A stretch of 64,000 nt of DNA, from contig JBBSEX010000006.1 of assembly GCA_038239345.1 (NCBI GenBank), forward strand, positions 62,001-126,000, in the 5' to 3' direction. The position numbers were made by a program, and so were the translations under genes. Of the stretch, positions 26,661 to 35,546 are shown piece by piece. Numbering within the stretch: position 1 is the first letter of the stretch; each line of letters opens with the position of its first letter. Origin of the DNA: JBBSEX01 sp038239345. Its GTDB lineage: Bacteria > Acidobacteriota > Terriglobia > Bryobacterales > Bryobacteraceae. A model generated the notes under the pieces. It did not search any database, was not told the origin of the DNA, and worked only from the letters and a program-made list of their open reading frames with translations.

Positions 26661-27107
26661 CTAGGACCCGGCAGGCTTGGCGCCCGCTTTCACATCATCG
26701 GACAGCTTTTCCGTCAGTAAGCCAATCTGGTCCACGCCGGCGGCGCGAAGGTTATCCACCACATCGACCACTCGTTCATAACGCGCGCGGGCATCGGCCC
26801 GAATATAGACAGTCTTATCCAGCTTGTTGGTCAACAGATCCTTGACCTTCTGCGGCAGTTGGTCGGGCGGCATCAAGGTGCTGCCCAGATAGCTTTTCCC
26901 GTCGCGGGTGACGGCGATCAATACTGCATCTTCTTTATCGGCGGCCTGCATGGAGATCGGGTTCTTAGCCTTCACCATATCGACGCTGACGCCTTTGGAA
27001 AGCATGGGCGTGATAACGATAAAGATGATCAACAGGACAAGCATCACATCCACCATCGGCGTGACGTTGATATCGGATACAACCGGCGGCATCTTTTGCT
27101 TATTCAT
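26661..27107 (-). CDS. exbD: ExbD/TolR-family biopolymer transport protein (first copy)
   Basis: A 148-residue ExbD: helix DINVTPMVDVMLVLLIIFIVITP with the conserved Asp, then a periplasmic domain with VYIRADARARYERVVDVVDNLRAAGVDQIGLLTEKL. It works with ExbB and TonB in the inner membrane. Two ExbD-type subunits in tandem are frequent in Acidobacteriota and may build mixed stators or serve different energisers. Confidence 0.93.
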   Translation of the reverse strand: MNKQKMPPVVSDINVTPMVDVMLVLLIIFIVITPMLSKGVSVDMVKAKNPISMQAADKEDAVLIAVTRDGKSYLGSTLMPPDQLPQKVKDLLTNKLDKTVYIRADARARYERVVDVVDNLRAAGVDQIGLLTEKLSDDVKAGAKPAGS

Positions 27108-27154
27108 GGAGCTCCTTCACTTGCAGCGTGTTCTTCCAGAGTCTTTGCGGCGAT

Positions 27155-27184
27155 GCGGCCAGAGGAGTAGACCCTTCTGGCCGC
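27155..27184 (-). other. Perfect 9-bp hairpin between exbB and exbD
   Basis: GCGGCCAGA (27155-27163) pairs with TCTGGCCGC (27176-27184) around a 12-nt loop, in the 132-bp gap between exbB and the first exbD. No T-run follows on the minus strand, so it is more likely an mRNA-processing or stability element that sets different ExbB:ExbD levels than a full terminator. Function is inference. Confidence 0.45.
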
Positions 27185-27239
27185 AACATCGCTAATCAAC
27201 TCGCGAGCAACCTTAGACGCGAAGACTACAATAACGCGC

Positions 27240-27992
27240 TTACTTGGTGACGCCAGTACGCTGGCTGCGCTTGATGAAGTAATCGATCAATTCCGAACTG
27301 GAGTTTCCCATCTCGACGTCGAACGCTTCAATCCGGTTGGTGAAGTAATTGAACGCCCAGACGGCGGGGATGGCGACGAACAAACCGACGGCGGTGGTAA
27401 CCAGCGCTTCCGAAATACCACCGGCGACCGCGCCCAAACCAGCCGACTTCTCGGATTGGATTCCTTTAAACGCGTTGATGATACCGATAACCGTTCCGAA
27501 CAGTCCGACGAACGGACCGGTGGAACCGATGGTGGCCAGCGTACCGATGCCGCGCTTCAGTTCGGCGTGAACAATCGCTTCAGCGCGGATTAGAGCGCGC
27601 TTGGAAGCTTCGATTTCCTCGCCGGGAATTTCGGAACTCATCTTATGGGCCTGGAATTCCTGTAGACCGGCAACCACTACCTTGGCTAGATGGCTCTTGT
27701 TATAGCGATCGGCAACCTTGATGGCTTCATCCAGCTTGCCTTCGCGCAGTGCGCCAGCAACGGCCGGAGCAAACGCACGAGATTGCTTGCGGGCGGCGTT
27801 GAAGGCGATGACACGGTCAATCATGACTCCGATCGACCATGCGGACATGATGAAAAGGACAATGACTACCGCTCTGGCAAGCCAGGTCATCTGCCCCCAC
27901 ATCACCCGCGGGTCCATTGAAATACCAGTCGGTTGGCCGGCTGCTGCCTCTTGGAGGAACAGAAACGCCCACACCTGCATTTGTAATAGCAT
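27240..27992 (-). CDS. exbB: MotA/TolQ/ExbB proton channel family protein
   Basis: A 250-residue inner-membrane protein with an N-terminal helix, a cytoplasmic loop, and two C-terminal helices holding the ExbB/TolQ core (RGIGTLATIGSTGPFVGLFGTVIGIINAF and GISEALVTTAVGLFVAIPAVWAFNYF). It forms the proton channel with ExbD to drive TonB (or TolA-like) work at the outer membrane. Between tonB and exbD in the same run, so ExbB is a better label than TolQ. Confidence 0.93.
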   Translation of the reverse strand: MLLQMQVWAFLFLQEAAAGQPTGISMDPRVMWGQMTWLARAVVIVLFIMSAWSIGVMIDRVIAFNAARKQSRAFAPAVAGALREGKLDEAIKVADRYNKSHLAKVVVAGLQEFQAHKMSSEIPGEEIEASKRALIRAEAIVHAELKRGIGTLATIGSTGPFVGLFGTVIGIINAFKGIQSEKSAGLGAVAGGISEALVTTAVGLFVAIPAVWAFNYFTNRIEAFDVEMGNSSSELIDYFIKRSQRTGVTK

Positions 27993-28057
27993 CGTATTCT
28001 CCTGCGAGTTGATTTGACTAACTTTTCACTGCAAACTCAATGACTCGACGCGCTCCC

Positions 28058-28822
28058 TTACGAACTGAGAGTGAAGTTTACGTCGATTTGCGTGATCACT
28101 TCCACCGGCTCTCCATTTAGAAGGGTCGGACGGTAGAGCCACTGCTTTACTGCTTCGGTGGCCGAGGGAATCAGCAAAGGGTGCCCGCTTACCAACTGAA
28201 GATTCTGGATGGTGCCATCCTTGCCGATGATCGCCGTGAAGCGGACCACGCCCTGAATACGCGCCTGTTTCGCTAGCGCCGGATAAGGCGGAGTTACTTT
28301 ACGAATTAGATTCGCGGCCGAGACGTTCCCGCCGACGCGGATCCGTTGTGGAGTGGCTTCCTTCGGTTTTTCTTTCACTGGAGGAGGAGGCGGAGCCGCG
28401 TTCGGAATTCCGCCGAGAATACCGCCGATAACGCCACCCGCGCCAGCGCCAGGAACGCCGCCCGGTACACCACCAACCACGCCGGCCGTGCCAGCCGAGG
28501 GAGGCGGAAGCTCTTCTTCCTTGATCATCGCGATTTCTTTGGGAATTTGTTTCGGAGCCATCAATTTGCCGGCGTCAAACTGGCGCGGGGCAACCTTGAC
28601 GATCTTCGGAGGGGGAGTAGCCGCGGGAGGAGGCGGCGGAGGTGGCGGCGGCGGCGGGGCCACCAGAAAGCTGGTAAGTTGTGCCCGCGGCAGTTGATCC
28701 GTATAGATCAGCGGAATCAGAATGGCAATGGCAATCGCCGACATCTGCGCGACAAAGCTGAGAACCACGGTCCAGCTTTTATTAGTCTTTCCAGTTCCAT
28801 CAACGAAAGTCTGGTCGAACAT
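28058..28822 (-). CDS. tonB: TonB-family energy transducer
   Basis: A 254-residue TonB. A single N-terminal membrane helix (WTVVLSFVAQMSAIAIAILIPLIY) is followed by a periplasmic linker that starts with an 11-proline run, passes a Gly-rich section (VVGGVPGGVPGAGAGGVIGG) and reaches the TonB C-terminal domain (VTPPYPALAKQARIQGVVRF, VVSGHPLL-like loop, VKQWLYRPTLLNGEPVEV). It delivers proton-motive energy to TonB-dependent receptors; none is in the window. First gene of the energy-transduction block, 63 bp behind secF. Confidence 0.93.
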   Translation of the reverse strand: MFDQTFVDGTGKTNKSWTVVLSFVAQMSAIAIAILIPLIYTDQLPRAQLTSFLVAPPPPPPPPPPPAATPPPKIVKVAPRQFDAGKLMAPKQIPKEIAMIKEEELPPPSAGTAGVVGGVPGGVPGAGAGGVIGGILGGIPNAAPPPPPVKEKPKEATPQRIRVGGNVSAANLIRKVTPPYPALAKQARIQGVVRFTAIIGKDGTIQNLQLVSGHPLLIPSATEAVKQWLYRPTLLNGEPVEVITQIDVNFTLSS

Positions 28823-28885
28823 ATAGATGCTCTCCTATTCGCAAACCTACGGCGCCTTGCGCCGATCCATCGCACGGGAAGTACC

Positions 28886-30115
28886 TTACTTGCTTCCCCC
28901 CGCCACCTTCGTAACCGCGCCAGATTTTCCGCCAGCCACCGTTACTACCGGCGCTGTACCGCGGCCACCACTTTTCCGGCGTTCAATCAGATCCTGCCAG
29001 GCAACCAGGATGGGGCTCGCCACAAAGATCGACGAATACGTACCCACGATAATTCCCACTACCAACGCGAAGGCAAACCCACTCAATACCTGACCACCAA
29101 ACAGAAACAACGACAGCGCCGTCAGAAATGTGAGCCCCGAGGAAAGGACCGTCCGGCTCAACGTCTGGTTAATGCTGCGATTCACCACGGAATACATCGA
29201 ATCGCGGCGCATCCCTTTCAAATTTTCACGGATCCTATCGAAGACGACGATCGTATCATTCATTGAGTAGCCGACCAAGGTTAATAATGCGGCGACTACC
29301 GTGAGCGACAATTCCTTGTCGAACAGCGAAAACAATCCGATCGTGATGATGGTGTCATGAAACACCGCGATCACGGCTGCTATGCCGTAAATAAACTCGA
29401 AGCGAATCGCGATGTAGACCAACATTCCGGCCAGGGCGTACAGCGTCGCATAGATCGCCTGCCGCCGGAGGTCCGCTCCAATCTTCGGCCCGACCACTTC
29501 CGCGTTGACGATAGCGAAGGCTTCGGGATACGTTTCCTGCTTCAATACGCTAAGCACTTGCGGCGTAACGCCGGCAACGGTGGAAAGTTGATCGACGTTG
29601 CGGACCAAACCACCCTGCGCCGGATTGTCGCGATAGGCCAGAATATCCTTGGCCAACTGTTGTACTTGATCGTCGGAGAGCGCCACGCTCGCCCGCTGCA
29701 GAGGATCGCGCAAGCGGTCGGCCAGGGTCTGCGCGCCGGCGCTATTCAGATCCAGCTTATTGGTCACCTGTCCAAAAGTGGAACGCAGTACCTCAACCAT
29801 TTTCTGGCGATTATCGTTCAGCGCTTTCTCATCCTTAATCTCAGTGCCGATAATCACTTCCTGTTTGCCGGTTACCCGTTGCACCGAAATTTCTCCCGGT
29901 ATTTTAGCGCCCAAGGCCCGTCGAATTTGATCTTCCGGCGGTTGCTGATTAAAACGCACATCCATCAAAGCGCCGCCGCGAAAGTCGATCCCATAACGGG
30001 GTCCGCCTTTGATAGCCAAACTGATCAAGCCCGCCGCCGTCAAAATAAGCGAGGCGATGATGAAGGGCCATTTCTTGCCCAGAAAGTCGTAATTCGTATT
30101 CTTAAATAATTCCAT
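28886..30115 (-). CDS. secF: Protein translocase subunit SecF
   Basis: A 409-residue SecF. It begins with NYDFLGKKWPFIIASLILTAAGLISL and the GPRYGIDFRGGALMDVRF motif, and ends with five packed helices (VALLTLVGYSMNDTIVVFDRIRENL). The periplasmic part, about residues 55-215, is longer than in Escherichia coli SecF (323 residues in total) owing to an extra helical insert (near LADRLRDPLQRASVALSDDQVQQLAKD). With SecD it uses proton flow to pull secreted proteins out of SecYEG. Confidence 0.96.
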   Translation of the reverse strand: MELFKNTNYDFLGKKWPFIIASLILTAAGLISLAIKGGPRYGIDFRGGALMDVRFNQQPPEDQIRRALGAKIPGEISVQRVTGKQEVIIGTEIKDEKALNDNRQKMVEVLRSTFGQVTNKLDLNSAGAQTLADRLRDPLQRASVALSDDQVQQLAKDILAYRDNPAQGGLVRNVDQLSTVAGVTPQVLSVLKQETYPEAFAIVNAEVVGPKIGADLRRQAIYATLYALAGMLVYIAIRFEFIYGIAAVIAVFHDTIITIGLFSLFDKELSLTVVAALLTLVGYSMNDTIVVFDRIRENLKGMRRDSMYSVVNRSINQTLSRTVLSSGLTFLTALSLFLFGGQVLSGFAFALVVGIIVGTYSSIFVASPILVAWQDLIERRKSGGRGTAPVVTVAGGKSGAVTKVAGGSK

Positions 30116-30125
30116 GCAGCCCAGT

Positions 30126-30230
30126 TGAGCCGGCCTACGTAGTACTTAGACACCGGCTCATTCCATTCAGTTCCCGTCTATGATTTGAAAAACGTTACCA
30201 CAATTTACTCCGCCGGTCCAATTCCGGCGG
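30126..30230 (-). other. Two hairpins in the secD-secF spacer
   Basis: TGAGCCGG (30126-30133) pairs with CCGGCTCA (30153-30160), and CCGCCGG (30210-30216) with CCGGCGG (30224-30230) around a 7-nt loop. Both stems are perfect. They fill much of the 143-bp gap between secD and secF, unusually large for these genes, and have no T-run. They may be mRNA-processing or stabilising elements; an internal promoter is also possible. Confidence 0.5.
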
Positions 30231-30258
30231 TAAGTTCTGAGCAGGCACGCATCCGTGA

Positions 30259-31884
30259 TTAGATGCTCAGAGTCGTAACCTGTTTCTTGCCCGACAATTC
30301 AAAATCGAAAATTACCTTGGAGACAAAAACAGCCGTGAAGACATTGGCGATCAACCCGATCACCAGCGTTACGGCAAACCCCTTTACCGGACCCGTGCCG
30401 AAGAGAAACAAAAACAAACAGGACACCACGGTGGTTACGTGCGTGTCGACGATAGTCAGGAACGCTTTGGAGAAGCCTGCGTCGACGGCGGCAATAACAC
30501 TCTTGCCACTGCGCAGTTCTTCACGAATACGTTCAAAAATCAGAACGTTACTGTCCACCGCCATGCCGATGGTGAGAATCACGCCGGCGATTCCCGGCAA
30601 GGTCAACGTAGCATCGAAATAGCTGAGCGCGGCGATCAGAATAATCGCATTCAGGACCAGCGCCAGGGTCGCGTTGATGCCACTGCGCTTGTAATAAACC
30701 AGCATGACAATTACGACAGCGATCACTCCGGCGATGCCCGCCATCACTCCGGCGCGAATGGAGTCGGCACCCAGGGAGGGCCCGACCGTTCTTTCCTCAA
30801 GGTATACAACGGACGCCGGGAGTGAACCCGAACGGAGGTTCAACGCCAGATCCGACGCTTCTTCCTGCGTTGCTGCGCCGGTGATGCGGCCGGTATCGCT
30901 GATCTTGCTCTGAATCGTGGGAGCGCTCAAGACCTGTTTGTCGAGCACGATGGCCAGCCGGTTATTGATATTGGCTTCGGTAAATCTTTCAAAGCGTTTG
31001 GCGGCGTCCTGGGTCAGAACAAAGGTGGTCTCCCAGCGGTTGCCCATGTCGCCTTGGAGCGCTTGCGAATCGCGCAGGTCGCGGCCGGTGATGACTGGCG
31101 AGCGGTTCAGCAGATACCACGATTGTGTGGTCTGGCCGGCCCGGACAGCGCTTTTCACCAACTGCGTATTCAACGGAAGAATGCCGCCATGCTTGCCAAG
31201 CACTTCTTCCCTCGACCCATAGGGGCCGTCCTTCACTTCATACAGTTCCAGCAACGCCGCGGTTTGCAGAATTTGCTTGATGCGCAGTGGATCGTCCACG
31301 CCGGGCAGTTGCACCAAAATCTCGGCTTCGGCATCGCTCCGGCCGCGCTGCTGCACGGAGGATTCGGCGAGCCCCAGCCCATTGATCTTTTTCTCGATGG
31401 TGTGAATGCTCTGCGTAAGCGTGTCCTGGCGCAGCTTCAACGCCTCGGTCGGCTTCATGGAAAAGCGATAATCAGTGGGATTCAGCGCGGTGAGATTCCA
31501 CAGACCGCCGAAATGATCGTTGGCTACCGTCTTGAAGTTGCTGCCGCTGTTGGGGCCTACGCCCTTCACTAGAATCTGAATCGAATCGGCATCCTTCAGC
31601 GTTTGCGGATCGTTGCGCTCAATCGAAGCAAACTCCACGTTCGCTTTGTGCAGCTCATCCTTCATGCGGTCGATCGTGGAATCGGCGTCGGCCTTGAAGG
31701 CATCCTGCAATTGAACCTGCAGCACGAGTTGGCTGCCGCCCCGCAGATCGAGTCCCAGACGGATGTGCTTTTTCAAATTCGCCGCAAGTTCGTCTTTGGA
31801 GGTGGGCAGTCCGACGATTCCGAAGAGACAGACAAGGATAATGACGACGATGACGAGAGCTTTAATCTGAAGATTTCTGTTCAT
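30259..31884 (-). CDS. secD: Protein translocase subunit SecD
   Basis: A 541-residue SecD. N-terminal helix, then GLDLRGGSQLVLQVQ, a periplasmic P1 domain with the characteristic VQQRGRSDAEAEILVQLPGVDDP, the second periplasmic loop, and the membrane region with VILTIGMAVDSNVLIFERIREEL. It partners SecF downstream and YajC 29 bp upstream. Length is within the family's range. Confidence 0.97.
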   Translation of the reverse strand: MNRNLQIKALVIVVIILVCLFGIVGLPTSKDELAANLKKHIRLGLDLRGGSQLVLQVQLQDAFKADADSTIDRMKDELHKANVEFASIERNDPQTLKDADSIQILVKGVGPNSGSNFKTVANDHFGGLWNLTALNPTDYRFSMKPTEALKLRQDTLTQSIHTIEKKINGLGLAESSVQQRGRSDAEAEILVQLPGVDDPLRIKQILQTAALLELYEVKDGPYGSREEVLGKHGGILPLNTQLVKSAVRAGQTTQSWYLLNRSPVITGRDLRDSQALQGDMGNRWETTFVLTQDAAKRFERFTEANINNRLAIVLDKQVLSAPTIQSKISDTGRITGAATQEEASDLALNLRSGSLPASVVYLEERTVGPSLGADSIRAGVMAGIAGVIAVVIVMLVYYKRSGINATLALVLNAIILIAALSYFDATLTLPGIAGVILTIGMAVDSNVLIFERIREELRSGKSVIAAVDAGFSKAFLTIVDTHVTTVVSCLFLFLFGTGPVKGFAVTLVIGLIANVFTAVFVSKVIFDFELSGKKQVTTLSI

Positions 31885-31913
31885 GCTAATTCTGAAGATT
31901 GTTCCGTTTCTCT

Positions 31914-32228
31914 TTAAGATTTCGGTGTATCTGGCGTAACCAAACCGGCGACGGCACTGCGCGCCAGCTGCAACTTCAAGTTGTCCGGCTTCACTCGCAG
32001 TATCAGCGTATCACCATTAATACTGACGATGGTGCCGATCAACCCCCCGGTGGTAAGCACTTCATTGCCATTTTGCAATCCGGTGATCATCTGCTGTTGC
32101 TGCTTCTTCTGCCGCTGCATCGGCATGAAAACGAGAAAGTAGAAGATGACGACGATCAGCAGGAGCGGCAACATCCCCAAGATGGGATTGGACGACACCT
32201 GTAAGAGCCAAAAATTGAAATAGAGCAT
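31914..32228 (-). CDS. yajC: Preprotein translocase subunit YajC
   Basis: A 104-residue protein with one N-terminal helix (GMLPLLLIVVIFYFLVFMPMQRQKKQQQQ) and the YajC cytoplasmic domain (GLQNGNEVLTTGGLIGTIVSINGDTLILRV). It assists SecDF. The order tgt-yajC-secD-secF is the classic conserved cluster. Confidence 0.95.
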   Translation of the reverse strand: MLYFNFWLLQVSSNPILGMLPLLLIVVIFYFLVFMPMQRQKKQQQQMITGLQNGNEVLTTGGLIGTIVSINGDTLILRVKPDNLKLQLARSAVAGLVTPDTPKS

Positions 32229-32280
32229 CTGGATTCACACTACGGGCTACCAGCCTGCTCGGGAGGATTCAGGTTTTACT

Positions 32281-33408
32281 CTACTCCCTTACCAACGGCA
32301 CGGAACGCTCCGCGTTTAAAAACTCCGGGAAAGTCCCAAGTAGAATAGCGTGCCTCATACGGCGCATGATGTCAAGGTAATGCGTCAGGTTATGTATCGT
32401 CGCGAGCGTGCAAAAGAGAATTTCTCCGGCCTGAAACAGGTGCCGGAGATAGGCCCGCGAGAACGTACGGCAAGTGTAACAGGAACAGGTTTCGTCCAGC
32501 GGGCGGGGATCGTCTCTATAGCGGCTGTGTTTGATGATCAGTTTGCCTTCGCGAGTAAACAGGCAGCCGTTGCGGGCGTTGCGCGAGGGCAGAACGCAAT
32601 CCATCATATCTATGCCCCGAGCGACATACTCGGGCAACTCCTCCGGCATCCCCACACCCATCACATAGCGCGGCCGGTTGGGGGGCAGTATTGGCGCGGT
32701 AGCCTCCGTCATTTCCAGACTCAGCGGGCGCGGCTCGCCGACGGACAATCCGCCGATGGCGTAACCGGGCGCGTCGAGTTCCAGCAATTGTCCGGCGCAA
32801 TCGCGGCGCAGATCGGCATACATTCCGCCCTGGACGATGGGGAAGCAGGCATTGACCGTATCGCCGTTCACGGCCATGTAATGCGCGTAGCCCGACCTGG
32901 CCCAGCGGACGGTTCGCTCCATCGACTTTTTCGCGCCCTCGTGCGTGGCCGGATGGGCCAGACATTCGTCGAGAACCATCAGGATGTCGCTTCCAAAAGC
33001 AAGTTGCACATCGACCGTCGATTGAGGCGTAAACATATGCCGGTCGCCATTAAGATGCGATTGAAACAGCACGCCCTCTTCACTTACCTTGCGCAGGCCA
33101 TCAAGACTGAAGACCTGGAATCCGCCGGAATCGGTAAGAATAGCTCGATCCCAACTGATGAATTTATGCAAGCCCCCGAACTGCCGGATCAACTCATGTC
33201 CAGGCCGCAGATAGAGGTGATAGGTGTTGCCGAGAATGATCTTGGCGTCGATTTCACCCGCCAAATCGCGCGGCGTAACGCCTTTGACGGTACCCTGCGT
33301 GCCAACGGGCATGAAGACGGGGGTCTCGACGGTGCCGTGGGCGGTGTGAAGGAGTCCGGCGCGGGCACCGGTGATAGGGCAGACTGCCTGGAGTTCAAAT
33401 CGGAGCAC
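32281..33408 (-). CDS. tgt: tRNA-guanine transglycosylase (queuine/preQ1 exchange)
   Basis: A 375-residue Tgt. TPVFMPVGTQGTVKG, ILTDSGGFQVFSL (substrate-base Asp), IVQGGMYADLR and the late nucleophile segment DMMDCVLPSRNARNG are present, as is the C-terminal zinc site (CSCYTC..H). It swaps guanine-34 for preQ1 in GUN tRNAs, the committed queuosine step. The start is GTG (33408), with a -10 box 8 nt upstream and only 34 bp to the divergent S9 peptidase gene. Confidence 0.96.
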   Translation of the reverse strand: MLRFELQAVCPITGARAGLLHTAHGTVETPVFMPVGTQGTVKGVTPRDLAGEIDAKIILGNTYHLYLRPGHELIRQFGGLHKFISWDRAILTDSGGFQVFSLDGLRKVSEEGVLFQSHLNGDRHMFTPQSTVDVQLAFGSDILMVLDECLAHPATHEGAKKSMERTVRWARSGYAHYMAVNGDTVNACFPIVQGGMYADLRRDCAGQLLELDAPGYAIGGLSVGEPRPLSLEMTEATAPILPPNRPRYVMGVGMPEELPEYVARGIDMMDCVLPSRNARNGCLFTREGKLIIKHSRYRDDPRPLDETCSCYTCRTFSRAYLRHLFQAGEILFCTLATIHNLTHYLDIMRRMRHAILLGTFPEFLNAERSVPLVRE

Positions 33409-33416
33409 TTACTGTA

Positions 33417-33436
33417 AGAATAGCGTCCTGTAGACT
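33417..33436. promoter_or_regulatory. Divergent leaderless promoters of tgt and the S9 peptidase
   Basis: On the minus strand TATTCT (33422-33417) ends 8 nt before the tgt GTG; on the plus strand TAGACT (33431-33436) ends 6 nt before the peptidase ATG. Both -10 boxes lie in a 34-bp spacer, so the two promoters must share DNA, and RNA polymerase probably occupies only one at a time. Confidence 0.5.
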
Positions 33437-33442
33437 GAGGGC

Positions 33443-35530
33443 ATGCCTCGTTTGCTGGTTCCCGCCTTGCTCTGTGCGACGGCGCTTTATTCCCAGAAGC
33501 AGCCGTTCGATGTGGAGGCGATGCTGAAAATCTCGCGCATTAGCGAGCCGCAGCTTTCGCCGGATGGCAAGATGGTGGCGTTTACGGTGCAGACCGTGGA
33601 TCTGGAGCAGAACACCAAACCGAAGCAGATTTTCACGGTTCCGATTGAAGGCGGCAGCGCGCCGTTACAGATCACGCGGGATGGAAGTGTTAATGAACGT
33701 CCGCGCTGGTCGCCCGATTCCAAGCGGATTTTCTTTCACTCGAATCGTACGGGGTCGGCGCAAATCTGGTCGATGGATTCTGATGGCAATCGTCCCAAGC
33801 AGATCACCAGTTTGGCGACCGAAACCAGCGGCGTATTGGTTACGGCGGACGGAAAAAAACTAGTGTTCGTCAGTAGCGTCTATCCGGACTGCGATAGCGG
33901 CAAGGGTTTCGACGACGCCTGCAACAAGGCACGGATCGAAGAGGAAAAAAACGATAAGGTAAAGGCTCGTTCGTACACCACGCTGCTGTTCCGCCATTGG
34001 ACGCAGTGGCAGGGCAAACAACGGCAGCACCTGTTGACTGTGTCAGCCGATGGTGGCCTTGTATTAGATTTGACGCCCGCTCCGCTGGACGTGCCGCCAT
34101 TTTCCTTGGGGGGTCCTGAGGCATATGCAATTTCGCCCGATAGCGCGGAGGTCGCCTATACGGTAAATACCGAACCTGGCGCGGCGACCAGCACCAACTC
34201 CGATATTTATACGGTTCCCATCACGGGAGGCGATGCCAGGAAGCTGACGAGCAATATTGCCGCCGACAATTCCCCGCTGTACTCACCCGATGGAAAGTAT
34301 CTGGCGTACCGGGCGCAAACCAGATCGGGGTATGAGAGTGATCGCTGGCGGCTGGTGGTGATTGACCGGTCGACCGGTGTTAGGGCGACCTTGACCGAGG
34401 GCTTGGACCGATCGGTGGAAGGCTTTACCTGGTCACCCGATTCGACCCGGCTGTTTTATACAGTTCTCGATCGCGGACGGCAAGGGCTGCAGATGATCGG
34501 CGTCACGGGCGGGGCGGCGCGAGCGATCATCAACGGCTCCAGTTCCCTGGACGATGTGCAATTCACGGCGGACGGCAAAACCCTGCTCTATACCGAGCAA
34601 AGCGGATCGCGGCCACTGGAGATTTTCCGTGTTGGATCGGCTGGTGGATCGGCGGTCGCGCTGACGCATTTGAATGACGCCCTGCTGGCGAACTACGCGC
34701 TGGCCCCGCTGGAGGAAGTGATTACCGAGGGCGCGGAGAAAACGAAGATCCATAGCTTTGTCGTGAAGCCGCCGGATTTCCGGAAAGGCGTGAAGTATCC
34801 GGTCCTGTTCCTGATCCATGGCGGCCCGGAAGGCGAGTGGGGCGAGAGTTGGAGCTATCGTTGGAACCCGCAAGTGTTCGCCGCGGCGGGGTATGTGGTG
34901 GTAATGCCGAATCCACGGGGGTCAACTGGGTATGGGCAGAAGTTTACAGATGAAGTAAATGAGGATTGGGGCGGACGGGCGTACGAAGATATCATGGCCG
35001 TCGCCGATTTTATCTCGGCGCAACCGTATGCCGATCCCGACCGAATGGCTGCCGCGGGCGGTTCCTATGGAGGCTACATGGTGGACTGGATATTGGGCCA
35101 TACGAATCGCTTTAAGGCACTGGTGTCGCATGCGGGCGTTTATGATTTGCGCAGTGAGGCCGGTGAGACGGAAGAGTTGTGGTTCCCGCTCTGGGAGTTT
35201 AAGGGGATGCCGTGGGAGAATCCTGACCTGTACGCGAAGTGGTCACCCAGTTTTTATGCAAAGGAGTTCAAGACGCCGACTCTGGTAATCCATGGCGAGC
35301 AGGATTTCCGGGTACCGTTTGGACAGGGCTTGCAATTATATACGGCGCTGCAGATGCAGAAGGTGCCATCGAAATTGCTAGTGTATCCCGATGAAGGGCA
35401 TTGGATTTTGAAGCCGCGGAATAGCGTGCTTTGGTATCGGACTTTTTTGGAGTGGGTCGGCGAATGGACGAAGAAGGTTCTAGCGGCACCGGTGGATGTT
35501 GCCGCTCCGGCGATTACGCCCAAGCCTTGA
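33443..35530 (+). CDS. S9-family acylaminoacyl/prolyl oligopeptidase-like peptidase
   Basis: A 695-residue peptidase. A signal peptide (MPRLLVPALLCATALYSQ) precedes a WD40-like/PD40 propeller (repeats with LSPDGKMVAF, WSPDSKRIFF, YSPDGKYLAY) and a C-terminal alpha/beta-hydrolase with Ser541 in GGSYGGYM, Asp621 in GEQDFRVP and His653 in DEGHWIL. Members remove acylated residues or cleave short peptides. It is a different S9 branch from the DPP-IV at 2128-4284. Both are exported, which suggests a peptide-feeding periplasm. Confidence 0.93.
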   Translation: MPRLLVPALLCATALYSQKQPFDVEAMLKISRISEPQLSPDGKMVAFTVQTVDLEQNTKPKQIFTVPIEGGSAPLQITRDGSVNERPRWSPDSKRIFFHSNRTGSAQIWSMDSDGNRPKQITSLATETSGVLVTADGKKLVFVSSVYPDCDSGKGFDDACNKARIEEEKNDKVKARSYTTLLFRHWTQWQGKQRQHLLTVSADGGLVLDLTPAPLDVPPFSLGGPEAYAISPDSAEVAYTVNTEPGAATSTNSDIYTVPITGGDARKLTSNIAADNSPLYSPDGKYLAYRAQTRSGYESDRWRLVVIDRSTGVRATLTEGLDRSVEGFTWSPDSTRLFYTVLDRGRQGLQMIGVTGGAARAIINGSSSLDDVQFTADGKTLLYTEQSGSRPLEIFRVGSAGGSAVALTHLNDALLANYALAPLEEVITEGAEKTKIHSFVVKPPDFRKGVKYPVLFLIHGGPEGEWGESWSYRWNPQVFAAAGYVVVMPNPRGSTGYGQKFTDEVNEDWGGRAYEDIMAVADFISAQPYADPDRMAAAGGSYGGYMVDWILGHTNRFKALVSHAGVYDLRSEAGETEELWFPLWEFKGMPWENPDLYAKWSPSFYAKEFKTPTLVIHGEQDFRVPFGQGLQLYTALQMQKVPSKLLVYPDEGHWILKPRNSVLWYRTFLEWVGEWTKKVLAAPVDVAAPAITPKP

Positions 35531-35546
35531 TTTCCGTGTTTTAATG

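Noticed and set aside
28346..29266. Plus-strand frame opposite tonB/secF (306 codons)
   Set aside because: Its Arg-run-rich translation mirrors the proline-rich tonB linker; no protein-like pattern.
32350..33417. Long plus-strand frame (355 codons) opposite tgt
   Set aside because: It lies wholly antisense to a gene with all Tgt motifs; the composition is that of a shadow frame.
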